Positions 27,046 through 35,426 of a stretch of DNA of 64,000 nt are shown here, one piece after another; the first letter of the stretch is position 1, and each line of letters opens with the position of its first letter. Source of the DNA: Treponema vincentii F0403. Its GTDB lineage: Bacteria; Spirochaetota; Spirochaetia; Treponematales; Treponemataceae. The notes below the pieces were generated by a model. It was given only the letters and a program-made list of their open reading frames with translations, ran no database searches and was not told the origin of the DNA. The stretch is taken from positions 2,079,959-2,143,958 of the forward strand of contig NZ_KE332512.1 of NCBI RefSeq assembly GCF_000412995.1, written 5' to 3'. Made by a program: the position numbers and the translations under genes.

Positions 27046-28089
27046 ATGACGTATCAGGTAAGAAAAATTTTTTTAAACGATCCCCAACAGCGGCAACAAG
27101 TGATCGATCTTTTGGAATCGGATGACCTGCATATTGATTCCTGCCTTGACACGACATACGGGTTATTCGATGAAGCGGACACGCTTGCCGCAACCGCTTC
27201 CGCCTATAAAAATACACTGCGCTGCATTGCCGTCCGAAAAGCCCTGCAAGGGGAAGGGTTACTGCCGCCCTTAATGTCAGAACTGATTGCAGACAGGAAT
27301 GAGCACGGATTTTTCAACCTTTTTATCTATACAAAGCGGAAAGCCGCTCCGTTTTTTGAAAGACTCGGGTTTTATCCTATCGTTACGGTTGCGGATACAC
27401 TCGTCTTTTTGGAAAACAAAAAGAACGGTTTTGAAAAATACCTTGTCTCATTGCAGAAAACCGGAATGTATTCAGGCACTGTAGGCGCTATTGTGATGAA
27501 TGCCAATCCTTTTACCATAGGACATTATTACCTTGTCGAACAGGCTGCGGCAGCTGTTGACCACCTGCACCTCTTTATGGTCTCGGACGATGCTTCCGCT
27601 ATCCCTTTCGCAGTACGAGAGCGGCTGATTAAAGAGAATACCGCTCATTTTAAAAATATTTCGTACCATAGAACCCAAGACTACCTCATATCGTCTGCAA
27701 CGTTTCCCGCCTATTTCCTCAGAGATTCCGATGAAGCCATCGCTCTGCAAGCCGCCTTGGACGCCGATATTTTTATCGCTATTGCCCATGCACTCAACAT
27801 TACGCATCGCTTTGTCGGCAATGAGCCGTTTAGCCATGTAACCGGTCTTTACAACCGCATCTTGCAGGATTCGTTGCCTGCGCACGGCGTACAGCTGCAT
27901 GTTATTCCACGCAAAACCGAAAACGGCGTTCCGATCAGCGCCTCCGCCGCCCGGCGACTGCTGCAGCAAGAAGATTGGACAAAACTGGCGGCTATAGTAC
28001 CTCCGGCGACACTCCGCTTTTTTCAATCGCCGGAAGGTGGTCGTATTGTGCAAAGCTTAAAACAGGTGAAGGATATTACCCACTATTAA
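27046..28089 (+). CDS. citC: [Citrate (pro-3S)-lyase] ligase CitC
   Basis: Activates citrate lyase by ATP-dependent acetylation of the thiol on the CitD prosthetic group. The 347 residues comprise an N-terminal GNAT-like part (about 1-130) and a C-terminal nucleotidyltransferase domain with GAIVMNANPFTIGHYYLVE (HIGH-like motif), RERLIKENTAHF and the terminal VPISASAARRLLQQ. An AGGAG ribosome site precedes the ATG. It is transcribed away from citD, completing a full citrate fermentation set. Confidence 0.96.
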   Translation: MTYQVRKIFLNDPQQRQQVIDLLESDDLHIDSCLDTTYGLFDEADTLAATASAYKNTLRCIAVRKALQGEGLLPPLMSELIADRNEHGFFNLFIYTKRKAAPFFERLGFYPIVTVADTLVFLENKKNGFEKYLVSLQKTGMYSGTVGAIVMNANPFTIGHYYLVEQAAAAVDHLHLFMVSDDASAIPFAVRERLIKENTAHFKNISYHRTQDYLISSATFPAYFLRDSDEAIALQAALDADIFIAIAHALNITHRFVGNEPFSHVTGLYNRILQDSLPAHGVQLHVIPRKTENGVPISASAARRLLQQEDWTKLAAIVPPATLRFFQSPEGGRIVQSLKQVKDITHY

Positions 28090-28204
28090 AAGCAGGTTGT
28101 TCAGGCATATCGCATACCGAAGATGAGATTGCCCGAAGCACTGTAGTTTTTACCTACGACGGCAAAGATTGCCGGTTTCCCCGATAGCCATGTCCCTGCC
28201 CCAC

Positions 28205-28238
28205 TTGACTTCTTTAGGGGGGGGGGGGGGGGTAATAT
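28205..28238 (+). promoter_or_regulatory. Promoter with a G16 tract in its spacer (candidate phase-variable)
   Basis: TTGACT (28205-28210) and TAATAT (28233-28238) frame a 22-base spacer: TCTTTA followed by sixteen G. With about 11 G the spacer would be the optimal 17. A run this long is prone to slipped-strand length change, so promoter strength should vary. The next gene, at 28336, encodes a predicted outer-membrane barrel. Confidence 0.7.
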
Positions 28239-28335
28239 GGAAGAAAGATTGTTCACTGAATAGGCCGCTATGAAAATGTATATCGTCATCTTCATACGGC
28301 TGTCGAATTTATAAGAACATCAAAAGGAGTTTTCT

Positions 28336-29037
28336 ATGAAAAGCAAAAAAATTACTGCAATGGCAGTATTAGCGGTTATGAGCTGCAGCATCCTTTTTGC
28401 AGCAGAGGCAAAGAAAGATGCAAAAAAGCAAGACCAGGCAATCTCCGACCGATTGGAATTTACTCTTACCCCTGCACTTGGGGTTTCACAGGTATTCGGT
28501 TTCTCATTAACCCAATTTGATATCGGCTTCCATGCGGCAATGCTTGGTTTACCAAATCCGGCAAAAGAATGGTATAGAAACCTGATGTACATTGTAAATA
28601 TCGATCTCGGAATAGGGGGGAAGCTGAAAATTTACCCTAATGACAAGACTGACAGTGCGGTACTTTTTCGGATGTCAGTATTATGCGGTTATAGTTTTAA
28701 ACCGGTGAAAAACTTATATTTAACCCCTGCTTTCGGATTAGGTTTTACCGCAGGTTCAATAAAAACAACCTCAACTATTGAAACTCCTGCAATTGGAAGT
28801 CCTAGCAATCCATATTATTATATTCCGGCACAAAAAACGGAAGTTAAAAATGTGTATAAGCTGGGGGGACTTTGTCTTGCATATTACTTTGGCATTAAAT
28901 ACTTTTTTACCGATCTTATCGGTATAGAAGCTACTTTTATTGATACAATGACCATTCCTATTACGTCTGGTACTAGTTTTAGTAATACACTTGTTTTCAA
29001 AGTAGGCCCTACCTTCAAGCTCGGTATGAAGGTATAA
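28336..29037 (+). CDS. Predicted outer-membrane beta-barrel protein under poly-G promoter
   Basis: A 233-residue protein with a strong ribosome site (AAAAGGAG), a signal peptide ending at CSILFAAEA, a short charged linker (KKDAKKQDQ) and then alternating strands with Gly/aromatic content, closing with LVFKVGPTFKLGMKV, whose pattern suits the last strand of an outer-membrane barrel. It resembles small treponemal barrels with about eight strands; the function is unknown. The upstream promoter has G16 between its -35 and -10. A related but truncated copy lies at 31550-31855. Surface exposure is inferred, not shown. Confidence 0.72.
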   Translation: MKSKKITAMAVLAVMSCSILFAAEAKKDAKKQDQAISDRLEFTLTPALGVSQVFGFSLTQFDIGFHAAMLGLPNPAKEWYRNLMYIVNIDLGIGGKLKIYPNDKTDSAVLFRMSVLCGYSFKPVKNLYLTPAFGLGFTAGSIKTTSTIETPAIGSPSNPYYYIPAQKTEVKNVYKLGGLCLAYYFGIKYFFTDLIGIEATFIDTMTIPITSGTSFSNTLVFKVGPTFKLGMKV

Positions 29038-29078
29038 GCGGCTAAAAAATAAACAGCCATGCCGGCTCATTAACAAGA

Positions 29079-29114
29079 CCCCCCGATAAAAGAAACACTC
29101 TTTTATCGGGGGGG
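29079..29114 (+). terminator. Hairpin terminator after the barrel gene
   Basis: CCCCCCGATAAAAG, seven bases, CTTTTATCGGGGGG: a 14-bp perfect stem 40 bases past the stop codon. No U tract follows, so termination is likely but not classical. Confidence 0.6.
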
Positions 29115-29226
29115 ATGTTAGATAAAAGATCGATGTACGTTCTCCTGTGTGTACTAAAAGTATATCGATACAAGTACGGCCGGAAAATAACAACGGCACA
29201 GTGAATAATGCGAGAGAGGGATAGCT

Positions 29227-29637
29227 ATGAAAAAGATTTATCTTTTGTGCGTGTGGTTACTTGTTGTTGTCGGCGTGGCGTATGCGCAAGAGTTTACTTA
29301 CTATTATAACTACACAAACGGTTGGACGGGCGAAGCGTCAATAAAGTATATATGCATTGACGAAGATGGTACAGTATTTGATGAAATAATTGAGGAAAGA
29401 TTATCCGGCATTATGGCAGAGGGCGCTCGTGCAAGAGGTTATAAATCCTTCAAACCTATAAAAAAACTGACCGAAAGAGATTGGTGGCTGATTTGGTCGG
29501 CTCTCGGCGAATACAATGTAGCTGACGAAGAAATATACGCCCTTATTATAAAAAAAGTACAAGGCGAATTGTTTCTGCTAGTCAGAATACAAAACAATGG
29601 ACAATCTATTAATTGGGTCGCGTATGAACTTTATTAA
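29227..29637 (+). CDS. Small secreted protein of unknown function
   Basis: 136 residues with a signal peptide (MKKIYLLCVWLLVVVGVAYA|QE) and a compact mixed alpha/beta remainder. I do not recognise a family. Its signal resembles that of the interrupted gene at 31019 (MKKIIVCMCLALVMGTAYAQ), so both may come from a local expansion of small exported proteins. No lipobox. Confidence 0.6.
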   Translation: MKKIYLLCVWLLVVVGVAYAQEFTYYYNYTNGWTGEASIKYICIDEDGTVFDEIIEERLSGIMAEGARARGYKSFKPIKKLTERDWWLIWSALGEYNVADEEIYALIIKKVQGELFLLVRIQNNGQSINWVAYELY

Positions 29638-29649
29638 CCGAACCTTCGA

Positions 29650-29841
29650 ATGGAAAGGAGGAGATATTGTCATGCTTTTGATAGGACGCTGAAAGGAAAA
29701 GCAATACTTGACCTTTGGTTAAAGCGCTGGCAGAAGATGGAGATTAAGGTTGTTTTTCACGAAGACAAGGACAACCTTTTATATTCGACGTATGAAATTA
29801 TGAAGATGGAAGGAGTATACGATGAGCAAAAACATGAATGA
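29650..29841 (+). CDS. Small ORF of unknown function
   Basis: 63 codons overlapping the next gene by 20 bases. The AAGGAGGAG run lies inside its first codons, which argues against the 29650 start; an internal ATG at 29737 would give 34 residues. It may be a remnant. Nothing recognisable. Confidence 0.3.
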   Translation: MERRRYCHAFDRTLKGKAILDLWLKRWQKMEIKVVFHEDKDNLLYSTYEIMKMEGVYDEQKHE

Positions 29842-30511
29842 AGTAGACTTAGGCGTAATTGCTTACCAGTGTATTGCAAGGAGCCGTGAAGGGAGATGCA
29901 ATGGCAAATGTGAGAAGTGCTTGTATAATATCAATCTTTATAGCGGAACGCCGGAAGAAAAAGCATTTGCAATGGCATCAAAGAACGCGCAGTATGAGTA
30001 TAGCCATCAAAGTGGCGATGAATCATTAGGGCTTTTGGTCCTTGCGCTTATTTGCATTGTGTGCCTATGGTGCTGCACACCGAGCGCGTGTTCGAGTAAG
30101 AAAGAAGTTACTCATAATGAGAGCGCAGTAGAAAAAACACTTGCTGTAGCTCAAAAAGATGAAGCGCCGAGTGAATTTGTTACATTTCATCCACAGCCGT
30201 ACAAGCAGCCGGATTTAGAAGCGACCCTTAGAAAGGTGCACGCAACAATCCGCGATGTTAATTACGACGGGAAAATTAACTGCATTGACTATGCCGTGCG
30301 CTTTTATGAGCTTATGCCGATGACAGTATTTGGCTGGCATAAGAATACGGAAGCCGGTGTCCTTAATCATTTGTTTGTAGGGTATAAAGATAATGCAATA
30401 AATAAAGTGCGCCTTGTTGAACCGCAAGAAACTACATGGGTAACACCGCAGGATTTTTGGGGTGATAGATACGGAAAGAAGTACATACTTGTTGATGAAG
30501 CGGAAATTTAG
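29822..30511 (+). pseudogene. Membrane-anchored protein, paralogue A, ended by an in-frame amber codon
   Basis: 229 residues: an N-terminal Cys-containing part (GRCNGKCEKCLYNI, possible metal site), a transmembrane segment at about 68-85 (LLVLALICIVCLWCC), then a domain shared with 31019-31537 (HPQPYKQPDLEATLRKV, DVNYDGKINCIDYAVRFYELMP, EPQETTWVTPQDFWG). The TAG at 30509 stands exactly where the paralogue has TGG (DEAEIW), and the downstream frame still reads EIYGKYREWDWDNYN, so about 40 residues are lost. VNYDGKINCIDYA looks like a dockerin or EF-hand calcium loop. It could still be expressed as a shortened protein. Confidence 0.65.
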
Positions 30512-30564
30512 GAAATTTACGGCAAGTACCGTGAATGGGATTGGGATAATTATAACAAGAGAGG

Positions 30565-30732
30565 ATGGGAATGGAACGAAGAGACGGGCGTTCTTATGGA
30601 ACCGGTTATATCAATTCTTTTCAAGATCTTGAAGGAAATACGCACCAGATAGATATCTTTGTAGGGTGTTCTTCATTAAGCTTAAAAGAAAAAAAGAAAA
30701 TACGCGACACCGGCTACACGGGCGGATTTTGA
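30565..30732 (+). CDS. Small ORF, unknown
   Basis: 55 codons beginning MGMERRDGRSYG and containing YINSFQDLEGNTHQIDIFVG. It has a weak GAGG upstream. It overlaps, in another frame, the lost 3' end of paralogue A. Unrecognised; it may be a relic. Confidence 0.3.
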   Translation: MGMERRDGRSYGTGYINSFQDLEGNTHQIDIFVGCSSLSLKEKKKIRDTGYTGGF

Positions 30733-30785
30733 TGCCATCGTTTGCGATGAGTAAAAATACACAACTATAAGGAGGAGTTGAGAAA

Positions 30786-31022
30786 ATGATATTAGAATTA
30801 ACCAAAGAAGAACTTGTTATTTTAAGCAGAGTGATTGTAAGACTGGATGCTCAAGATACCACTAAAGGACTTGAACAAATCAAAGCAGTATTTGATGCTT
30901 ATTACGCCGCAGCGGATAACGGTAGTATCACAAAAGAATATAGCCAGAAGGAATATGATGGATTATATAAAAAAATCGAAGATGCAATGCGCTTCGAAAA
31001 AAGTAGAGAGGAGCTACTATGA
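30786..31022 (+). CDS. Small helical protein of unknown function
   Basis: 78 residues, charged and almost entirely helical (LTKEELVILSRVIVRLDAQD, KEYDGLYKKIEDAMRFEK), with an excellent AAGGAGGAG ribosome site. Its last codons overlap the start of the interrupted gene at 31019 (ATGA), suggesting an operon. No family recognised. Confidence 0.55.
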   Translation: MILELTKEELVILSRVIVRLDAQDTTKGLEQIKAVFDAYYAAADNGSITKEYSQKEYDGLYKKIEDAMRFEKSREELL

Positions 31023-31537
31023 AAAAGATTATTGTATGTATGTGTTTGGCGTTGGTTATGGGAACGGCATATGCACAAGGGCTATTTAAATATTTGGAAT
31101 AGTCACCGAGTGAGTTTATAACCTATCATCCGCAGCCTTATAAGCAACCTGACTTAGAGGCGACGCTTAGAAAGGTTTACACAACGATTCGCGATGTTAA
31201 TTACGACGGAAAGATTAACTGTATCGATTATGCCGTGCGCTTTTATGAGCTTATGCCAGCAACAATACTTATTTGGCATAAAAACACGGAACCCGGTGGC
31301 CTTAATCATTTATTTGTGGCTTATAGGAATAATGCGTTAGATAATGATGTGCTTCTTGTTGAACCACAAGAGACGACATGGATAACACCACAAGACTTTT
31401 GGGGAGAACTGTTTAAGAAAAAATATATCCTCATGGACGAAGCAGAAATCTGGGAAATTTACGGTAAGTACCGTGAGTGGGATTGGGATAATTATAATGG
31501 GAGAGGCTGGGTATGGAACGAGGAAAAGAAAAAATAA
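31019..31537 (+). pseudogene. Exported protein, paralogue B, interrupted by an amber codon after the signal peptide
   Basis: The ATG at 31019 has GAGGAG upstream and encodes a signal peptide (KKIIVCMCLALVMGTAYAQ), then meets TAG at 31100. The same frame continues without a break to 31537, encoding the domain of paralogue A: FITYHPQPYKQPDLEA, VNYDGKINCIDYAVRFYELM, WITPQDFWG and an intact tail EIWEIYGKYREW. The single stop makes it a probable recent pseudogene. Because paralogue A also carries TAG, amber read-through deserves a test before dismissal. Confidence 0.65.
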
Positions 31538-31549
31538 AGAGCGCAGTTC

Positions 31550-31855
31550 TTGAAATACATTACCGTATTTGAAAAAACTTCGTTTCTTTCTTTTATGGTT
31601 CCGATAGGGCTGGAACTTAAATACTATTTTACACGCGATTTCGGTATCAGTATTACCGGTATGTGGTCATGGGGGATAGGGGCTTTGATTACGGCTTCCG
31701 AAATACCCGCTGCTAATGCTTCCGAATTCTTTCTGCTGGCATCGATGGTTCATCCTACAAGCACTAATTTTTCGATAAAAATCGGTCCGACAGTCAGAAT
31801 ACCCGGGCAAAAAGGCTTAGGCGAAAAAATCCGTGCATTGCAAAATAGAAGATGA
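31550..31855 (+). pseudogene. C-terminal remnant of an outer-membrane barrel gene
   Basis: A 101-codon frame with no signal peptide or ribosome site. GLELKYYFTRDFGISITG resembles the strand pair YFGIKYFFTDLIGIEAT of the barrel at 28336, and NFSIKIGPTVRI matches its end (LVFKVGPTFKLG). Only the last few strands remain. It likely arose by duplication and deletion; the extra tail GEKIRALQNRR is acquired. Confidence 0.5.
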
Positions 31856-31865
31856 AAGGAAAGTT

Positions 31866-31897
31866 TCCTATAATTCATAATTCTTAATTAAGAATTC
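31866..31897. repeat. AT-rich palindromic spacer
   Basis: ATAATTCATAATTCTTAATTAAGAATT at the end of the decayed patch; it shares its AATTCTTAATT core with 10130-10163. Confidence 0.45.
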
Positions 31898-32958
31898 TAC
31901 GGCGTAAAGCGGATGCGCTGCCAATAACTGTTATACAGCTCCAAGTTTACGCCGAGGTCTTTTTTAAGAACGCAATCTTTCAGATCGTCGAGCGTGTAGT
32001 GCGGTTGCTTCTTTTGATAGTTCCCCGCCTCCGTGTGAATGGAAGACGGAAAGCCGAACGTATCTAAAAATTCGGCATAGATTGCAGGGTCGAGCATAAA
32101 GTTGATAAAGGCGTGCGCGAGCTCCGGATGCGGGGCGCCTTTGGGAATACAGAAGCTGTCGATGTACAGCGGAGAGTGAATGCCGGACGGAATAAAGAAA
32201 TCGACATATTGAGCCTGATCGTCCTGCAGCTCCGCAAATACCGCCTCCGCATAGCCGTGCACCACGAGAAAATCCCCCGATGCAAAAGACTTAGCAAACC
32301 CGTCCGCATCAAATTTTACGAGATTGGGCTTCCAGCCGTTTTGGATTAACCGATATGCCTGTTCCAGTTCTTCGGGATTGGTACTGTTAGGCTCATAGCC
32401 TAAGACACCCAATGCAGCACCCATCACCTCCCTCATATCATCCATCATCGTCATTCTGTTTTTTAAATCTTTCCGCTCAAAGATATTCCAGCTCCGCTCA
32501 TAGTCGCCTACTTCTTTGGTATTTACCGCAATACCCGCAGCGCCCATATAATACGGCACCGAAAATTGCATCTGAGGATCGTAGTCGATTCGGCTGAGTA
32601 CTTCGGGGCGTAGATAGCGGATGTTCGGAATTTTGGAGATGTCGATAGGTTCGAGCATGTTCAGTTTGATCATAATGGAAACATAGTCTGCCGAAGGAAC
32701 AACCAAGTCGTAGCCTTTTGAACCGGCCATGAGTTTGGCAAACATATCTTCGTTGGAAGCAAAATCGTCGTAAACAACTTTGACGCCGTATTTTTTTTCA
32801 AAGGCTTGGATAACGGAATCGGGAGTGTAGTACGTCCAATTATACAAATGGAGAACCGTTTCTTGCTTATTGCGGCATGCGGCAAGAGCAATAAGACTAT
32901 AGAGAATGAATACGATGCATAAAAAAGCGCATCCGATAGTTTTAAAACGGCGATTCAT
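31897..32958 (-). CDS. potD: Spermidine/putrescine-binding lipoprotein PotD
   Basis: 353 residues with a lipoprotein signal (SLIALAAC, lipid on Cys28) and a periplasmic-binding fold: VLHLYNWTYYTPDSVIQAFE, YDLVVPSADYVSIM, QFSVPYYMGAAGIAVNT, and the C-terminal YIDSFCIPKGAPHPELAHAFINF. These match the polyamine receptor of the PotABCD importer. No potA, potB or potC lies next to it in this window, so it is either an orphan receptor or its partners are elsewhere. Upstream lies a hairpin repeat shared with the divergent protease gene. Confidence 0.93.
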   Translation of the reverse strand: MNRRFKTIGCAFLCIVFILYSLIALAACRNKQETVLHLYNWTYYTPDSVIQAFEKKYGVKVVYDDFASNEDMFAKLMAGSKGYDLVVPSADYVSIMIKLNMLEPIDISKIPNIRYLRPEVLSRIDYDPQMQFSVPYYMGAAGIAVNTKEVGDYERSWNIFERKDLKNRMTMMDDMREVMGAALGVLGYEPNSTNPEELEQAYRLIQNGWKPNLVKFDADGFAKSFASGDFLVVHGYAEAVFAELQDDQAQYVDFFIPSGIHSPLYIDSFCIPKGAPHPELAHAFINFMLDPAIYAEFLDTFGFPSSIHTEAGNYQKKQPHYTLDDLKDCVLKKDLGVNLELYNSYWQRIRFTP

Positions 32959-32986
32959 AGCCTACCTCACGATAAGATTATATGCT

Positions 32987-33012
32987 TCTAAAAATCCAAT
33001 CGGGTTTTAGAG
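32987..33012. repeat. CTAAAAA...TTTTAG intergenic hairpin, copy 5 (reverse orientation)
   Basis: TTCTAAAAATCC, six bases, GGTTTTAGAGATGCCC. Its complement aligns with GCATCGCTAAAAACTCGGCT at 37388-37407. It lies between divergent potD and the S41 protease. Confidence 0.65.
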
Positions 33013-33128
33013 ATGCCCTATAGAATATACAAGAAACACTCGATAGATGACAAGCGAAATATTACTAATCATCCGATGTACTTGAAAGAAGACTTGACAA
33101 TTTTTCAATATAATAGAAAATATTTTCT

Positions 33129-34622
33129 ATGAAACCTCGAAAAATTTGGATAATTACTTGTTTATTCTCCGTTATTCTCATTTCTACCGCATCGTATGCG
33201 CCGTCGATCTTTGCTCAATCACAGCAGGATCAGGGGCAAAGTACGATACCGTATATGCAATACCTGCAATACTTAAATGAAGCGCTTCAGCGTTATTATG
33301 TTGATGAAGTAAATCCGGAAGTGCTCTTTCAGGGTGCGGCGGAAGGAATGCTTAACGCACTTAAAGATCCGTATACTATGTATATCGACAACTCCAGCTT
33401 GACCGGCGTCGGGCTGCAGGATACGACAACCGGCTACTTTGGCGGAATAGGCATTACGTTTACAAAGCCGACCGCTTCAACCGCAGAACGTCCGTCCTAT
33501 ATTGAAGTTGTCTCCGCCCTCGAAGGAACCCCTGCGTGGAAAGCCGGTATTCAAGCAGACGACCTTATTACCGAGATAGAAGGTGAATCCACCGTCGAGA
33601 TGACACAGGCGGATGTCGTTGCAAAGCTTCGGGGAAAAATCGGCTCTTCCGTGACGGTAACCGTCCGGCGCGGAAAGAATATGGAGTTTCCCGCTAAGCT
33701 GGTGCGGGCACGGATTGAAGTACCGACCATTAAATCTATGAAGCTGACGAGCGATATCGGTTATATCCGCTTAATAGAGTTTAACCCCAACAGTTGTCGC
33801 CGTATACGGGAAGCGATGGAAGAAATGCAAGCGGAAGGGGTAACCAAATTGGTGCTTGACCTACGGAATAATCCGGGCGGACTTATCACCGCAGCGGTCG
33901 ATACGGCAAGTCTTTTTATCAAAGAAGGGGTGATCGTTTCTACAAAATCGCGGATTCCGCAGCAGAATCTTGAGTTTAACACAAACGTATTGGTAGATGC
34001 GGAATTTGCGAACGTGCCGCTCGTCGTACTTATCAATAAAGGTTCGGCCAGCGCTTCGGAGATATTGGCTGGAGCGTTAAAGGATTATAAGCGCGCATAC
34101 CTCGTCGGAGAAACCAGCTACGGGAAAGGTTCCGTACAGCAGATATTCGATTTAACGCAAAAAGATTCCTTTAAGATGACTATTTCGCGCTACTACACGC
34201 CGAGCGATGCGAATATCGACAAGATCGGTATTAAACCGGACAAAGAAGTGCTGTTGTTCCCGGCGTTATCGGCGGATGATGAAAAGAACCTTGAAAAACT
34301 TTTCAAAGATGAAAAGCTTGCCGATTTTGTAAAGAACAACAAGGATTTAACTGCCACGCAGATTACCCGTTATGCGGAAACGCTTGCAAAAGAATATTCC
34401 CTTAACAAAGAATTACTCCGTATACTAATCCGGCAGGAATATAATAGAACGCACACCGCTCCGGCGGCCGATATCGAATACGATGCGCCGCTGCAGGAGG
34501 CTGTTAAAATCCTCAAGAGCGGAACCTTGCCGCAACTGCTCAAAAACAGCAAAACCGTGCGCCAAATGCAGGAAGAAGCGGCTGCGGAAGAATCCGCCGC
34601 CGAGGCGAAGAAAGCATCCTAA
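33129..34622 (+). CDS. C-terminal processing protease (S41, CtpA/Prc type)
   Basis: Periplasmic serine protease of 497 residues. A signal peptide (about 1-30) is followed by a PDZ domain (GIGITFTKP to TVTVRRGKN, about 105-185) and the S41 core: DLRNNPGG, then KGSASASEILAG with the nucleophile at Ser308 and YGKGSVQ with Lys333, 25 apart as in E. coli Prc. The C terminus is an Ala/Glu-rich coiled region. TTGACA (33094) and TATAAT (33109) are present but too close to act as a pair, and no ribosome site is visible, so the transcript start is unclear. It may mature lipoproteins or control cell-wall hydrolases. Confidence 0.95.
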   Translation: MKPRKIWIITCLFSVILISTASYAPSIFAQSQQDQGQSTIPYMQYLQYLNEALQRYYVDEVNPEVLFQGAAEGMLNALKDPYTMYIDNSSLTGVGLQDTTTGYFGGIGITFTKPTASTAERPSYIEVVSALEGTPAWKAGIQADDLITEIEGESTVEMTQADVVAKLRGKIGSSVTVTVRRGKNMEFPAKLVRARIEVPTIKSMKLTSDIGYIRLIEFNPNSCRRIREAMEEMQAEGVTKLVLDLRNNPGGLITAAVDTASLFIKEGVIVSTKSRIPQQNLEFNTNVLVDAEFANVPLVVLINKGSASASEILAGALKDYKRAYLVGETSYGKGSVQQIFDLTQKDSFKMTISRYYTPSDANIDKIGIKPDKEVLLFPALSADDEKNLEKLFKDEKLADFVKNNKDLTATQITRYAETLAKEYSLNKELLRILIRQEYNRTHTAPAADIEYDAPLQEAVKILKSGTLPQLLKNSKTVRQMQEEAAAEESAAEAKKAS

Positions 34623-34652
34623 ACCGGCTACGGGGAGTCGGTAATTGGTAGT

Positions 34653-35426
34653 ATGAAGCAATTTATTATCGAACGCGAACCGGATGCTAACGGTATGCTC
34701 AGTTTGAGCGGCAAGGATTTTGTCTATTTGATAAAAGTACGGCGTATGCGGGAAGGCGATGCACTGCATGCTCTGCTGCCGCAAAGCGGTGCTGCCGAAA
34801 TGGTAATCGATTCGATAAACACCGTAAAAAAAGAACTGCGGTTAAGACGGCAGACAGCACCGCTCGGCGCGTCAAGAACAGCACCGGCGGCCGAACTTAT
34901 CTTATTGCAGTGGGTGCTCAAAGGTTCCAAAACCGACACGATTATCCGGCAGGCAACGGAAGCCGGTATCCGCGCCGTGCTGCCGGTGATTGGAGAGTTT
35001 TCCGTTGCAAAAAAGCAAAATCCCGCGCAGCTTGAACGGTTCCGGCGCATCATCAAAGAGGCGCGGCAGCAATCCGGTTCTCCGGTGGATACCGCCGTTA
35101 CGGAACCCGCTCCGCTTGCCGCGGTGCTCAACACCTTAAAAGCGCTTATACCGGACGCCGGCACCGTGTTCGCTATGTGCAGCGAAAACTCCGAAGCTTC
35201 CATCGGTTTTCACCAACTGCTCGCCGCCAAACCTTCCCGCATTGTGCTGGCAATCGGAGCGGAAGGGGGCATAAGCCCTGCGGAAGCGGCGGTACTCCGC
35301 GGGGCGGCATTTCAAACAGTTCATTTTAAGACAAATGTCTTACGCGCGGAAACCGCTGCACTGTATGCAATCGCGGCGGCGCAAACTATTATAAACGAGG
35401 CTGACCAATGGCAATTACCCGTATAA
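34653..35426 (+). CDS. rsmE: 16S rRNA (uracil-1498-N3)-methyltransferase RsmE
   Basis: 257 residues of the SPOUT superfamily. The N-terminal PUA-like domain (KDFVYLIKVRRMREGD) is followed by the knot region: LLQWVLKGSKTDTIIRQATEAGI, IKEARQQSGS, IGAEGGISPAEAAVL and NVLRAETAALYAIAAAQ, which bind S-adenosylmethionine. It methylates U1498 in the decoding region of the 30S subunit. It overlaps the downstream glycosyltransferase gene by 19 bases, so the two are co-translated. Confidence 0.96.
   Translation: MKQFIIEREPDANGMLSLSGKDFVYLIKVRRMREGDALHALLPQSGAAEMVIDSINTVKKELRLRRQTAPLGASRTAPAAELILLQWVLKGSKTDTIIRQATEAGIRAVLPVIGEFSVAKKQNPAQLERFRRIIKEARQQSGSPVDTAVTEPAPLAAVLNTLKALIPDAGTVFAMCSENSEASIGFHQLLAAKPSRIVLAIGAEGGISPAEAAVLRGAAFQTVHFKTNVLRAETAALYAIAAAQTIINEADQWQLPV

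Noticed and set aside
28217-28232. G16 as a sequencing or assembly artefact
   Set aside because: Exact length may be wrong, but its placement between good -35 and -10 boxes before a surface protein gene is unlikely to be accidental; kept as a finding with read-level checking advised.
33094-33114. TTGACA and TATAAT before the S41 protease as a promoter
   Set aside because: The two hexamers are only nine bases apart, too close to be used together; at most one of them is functional.
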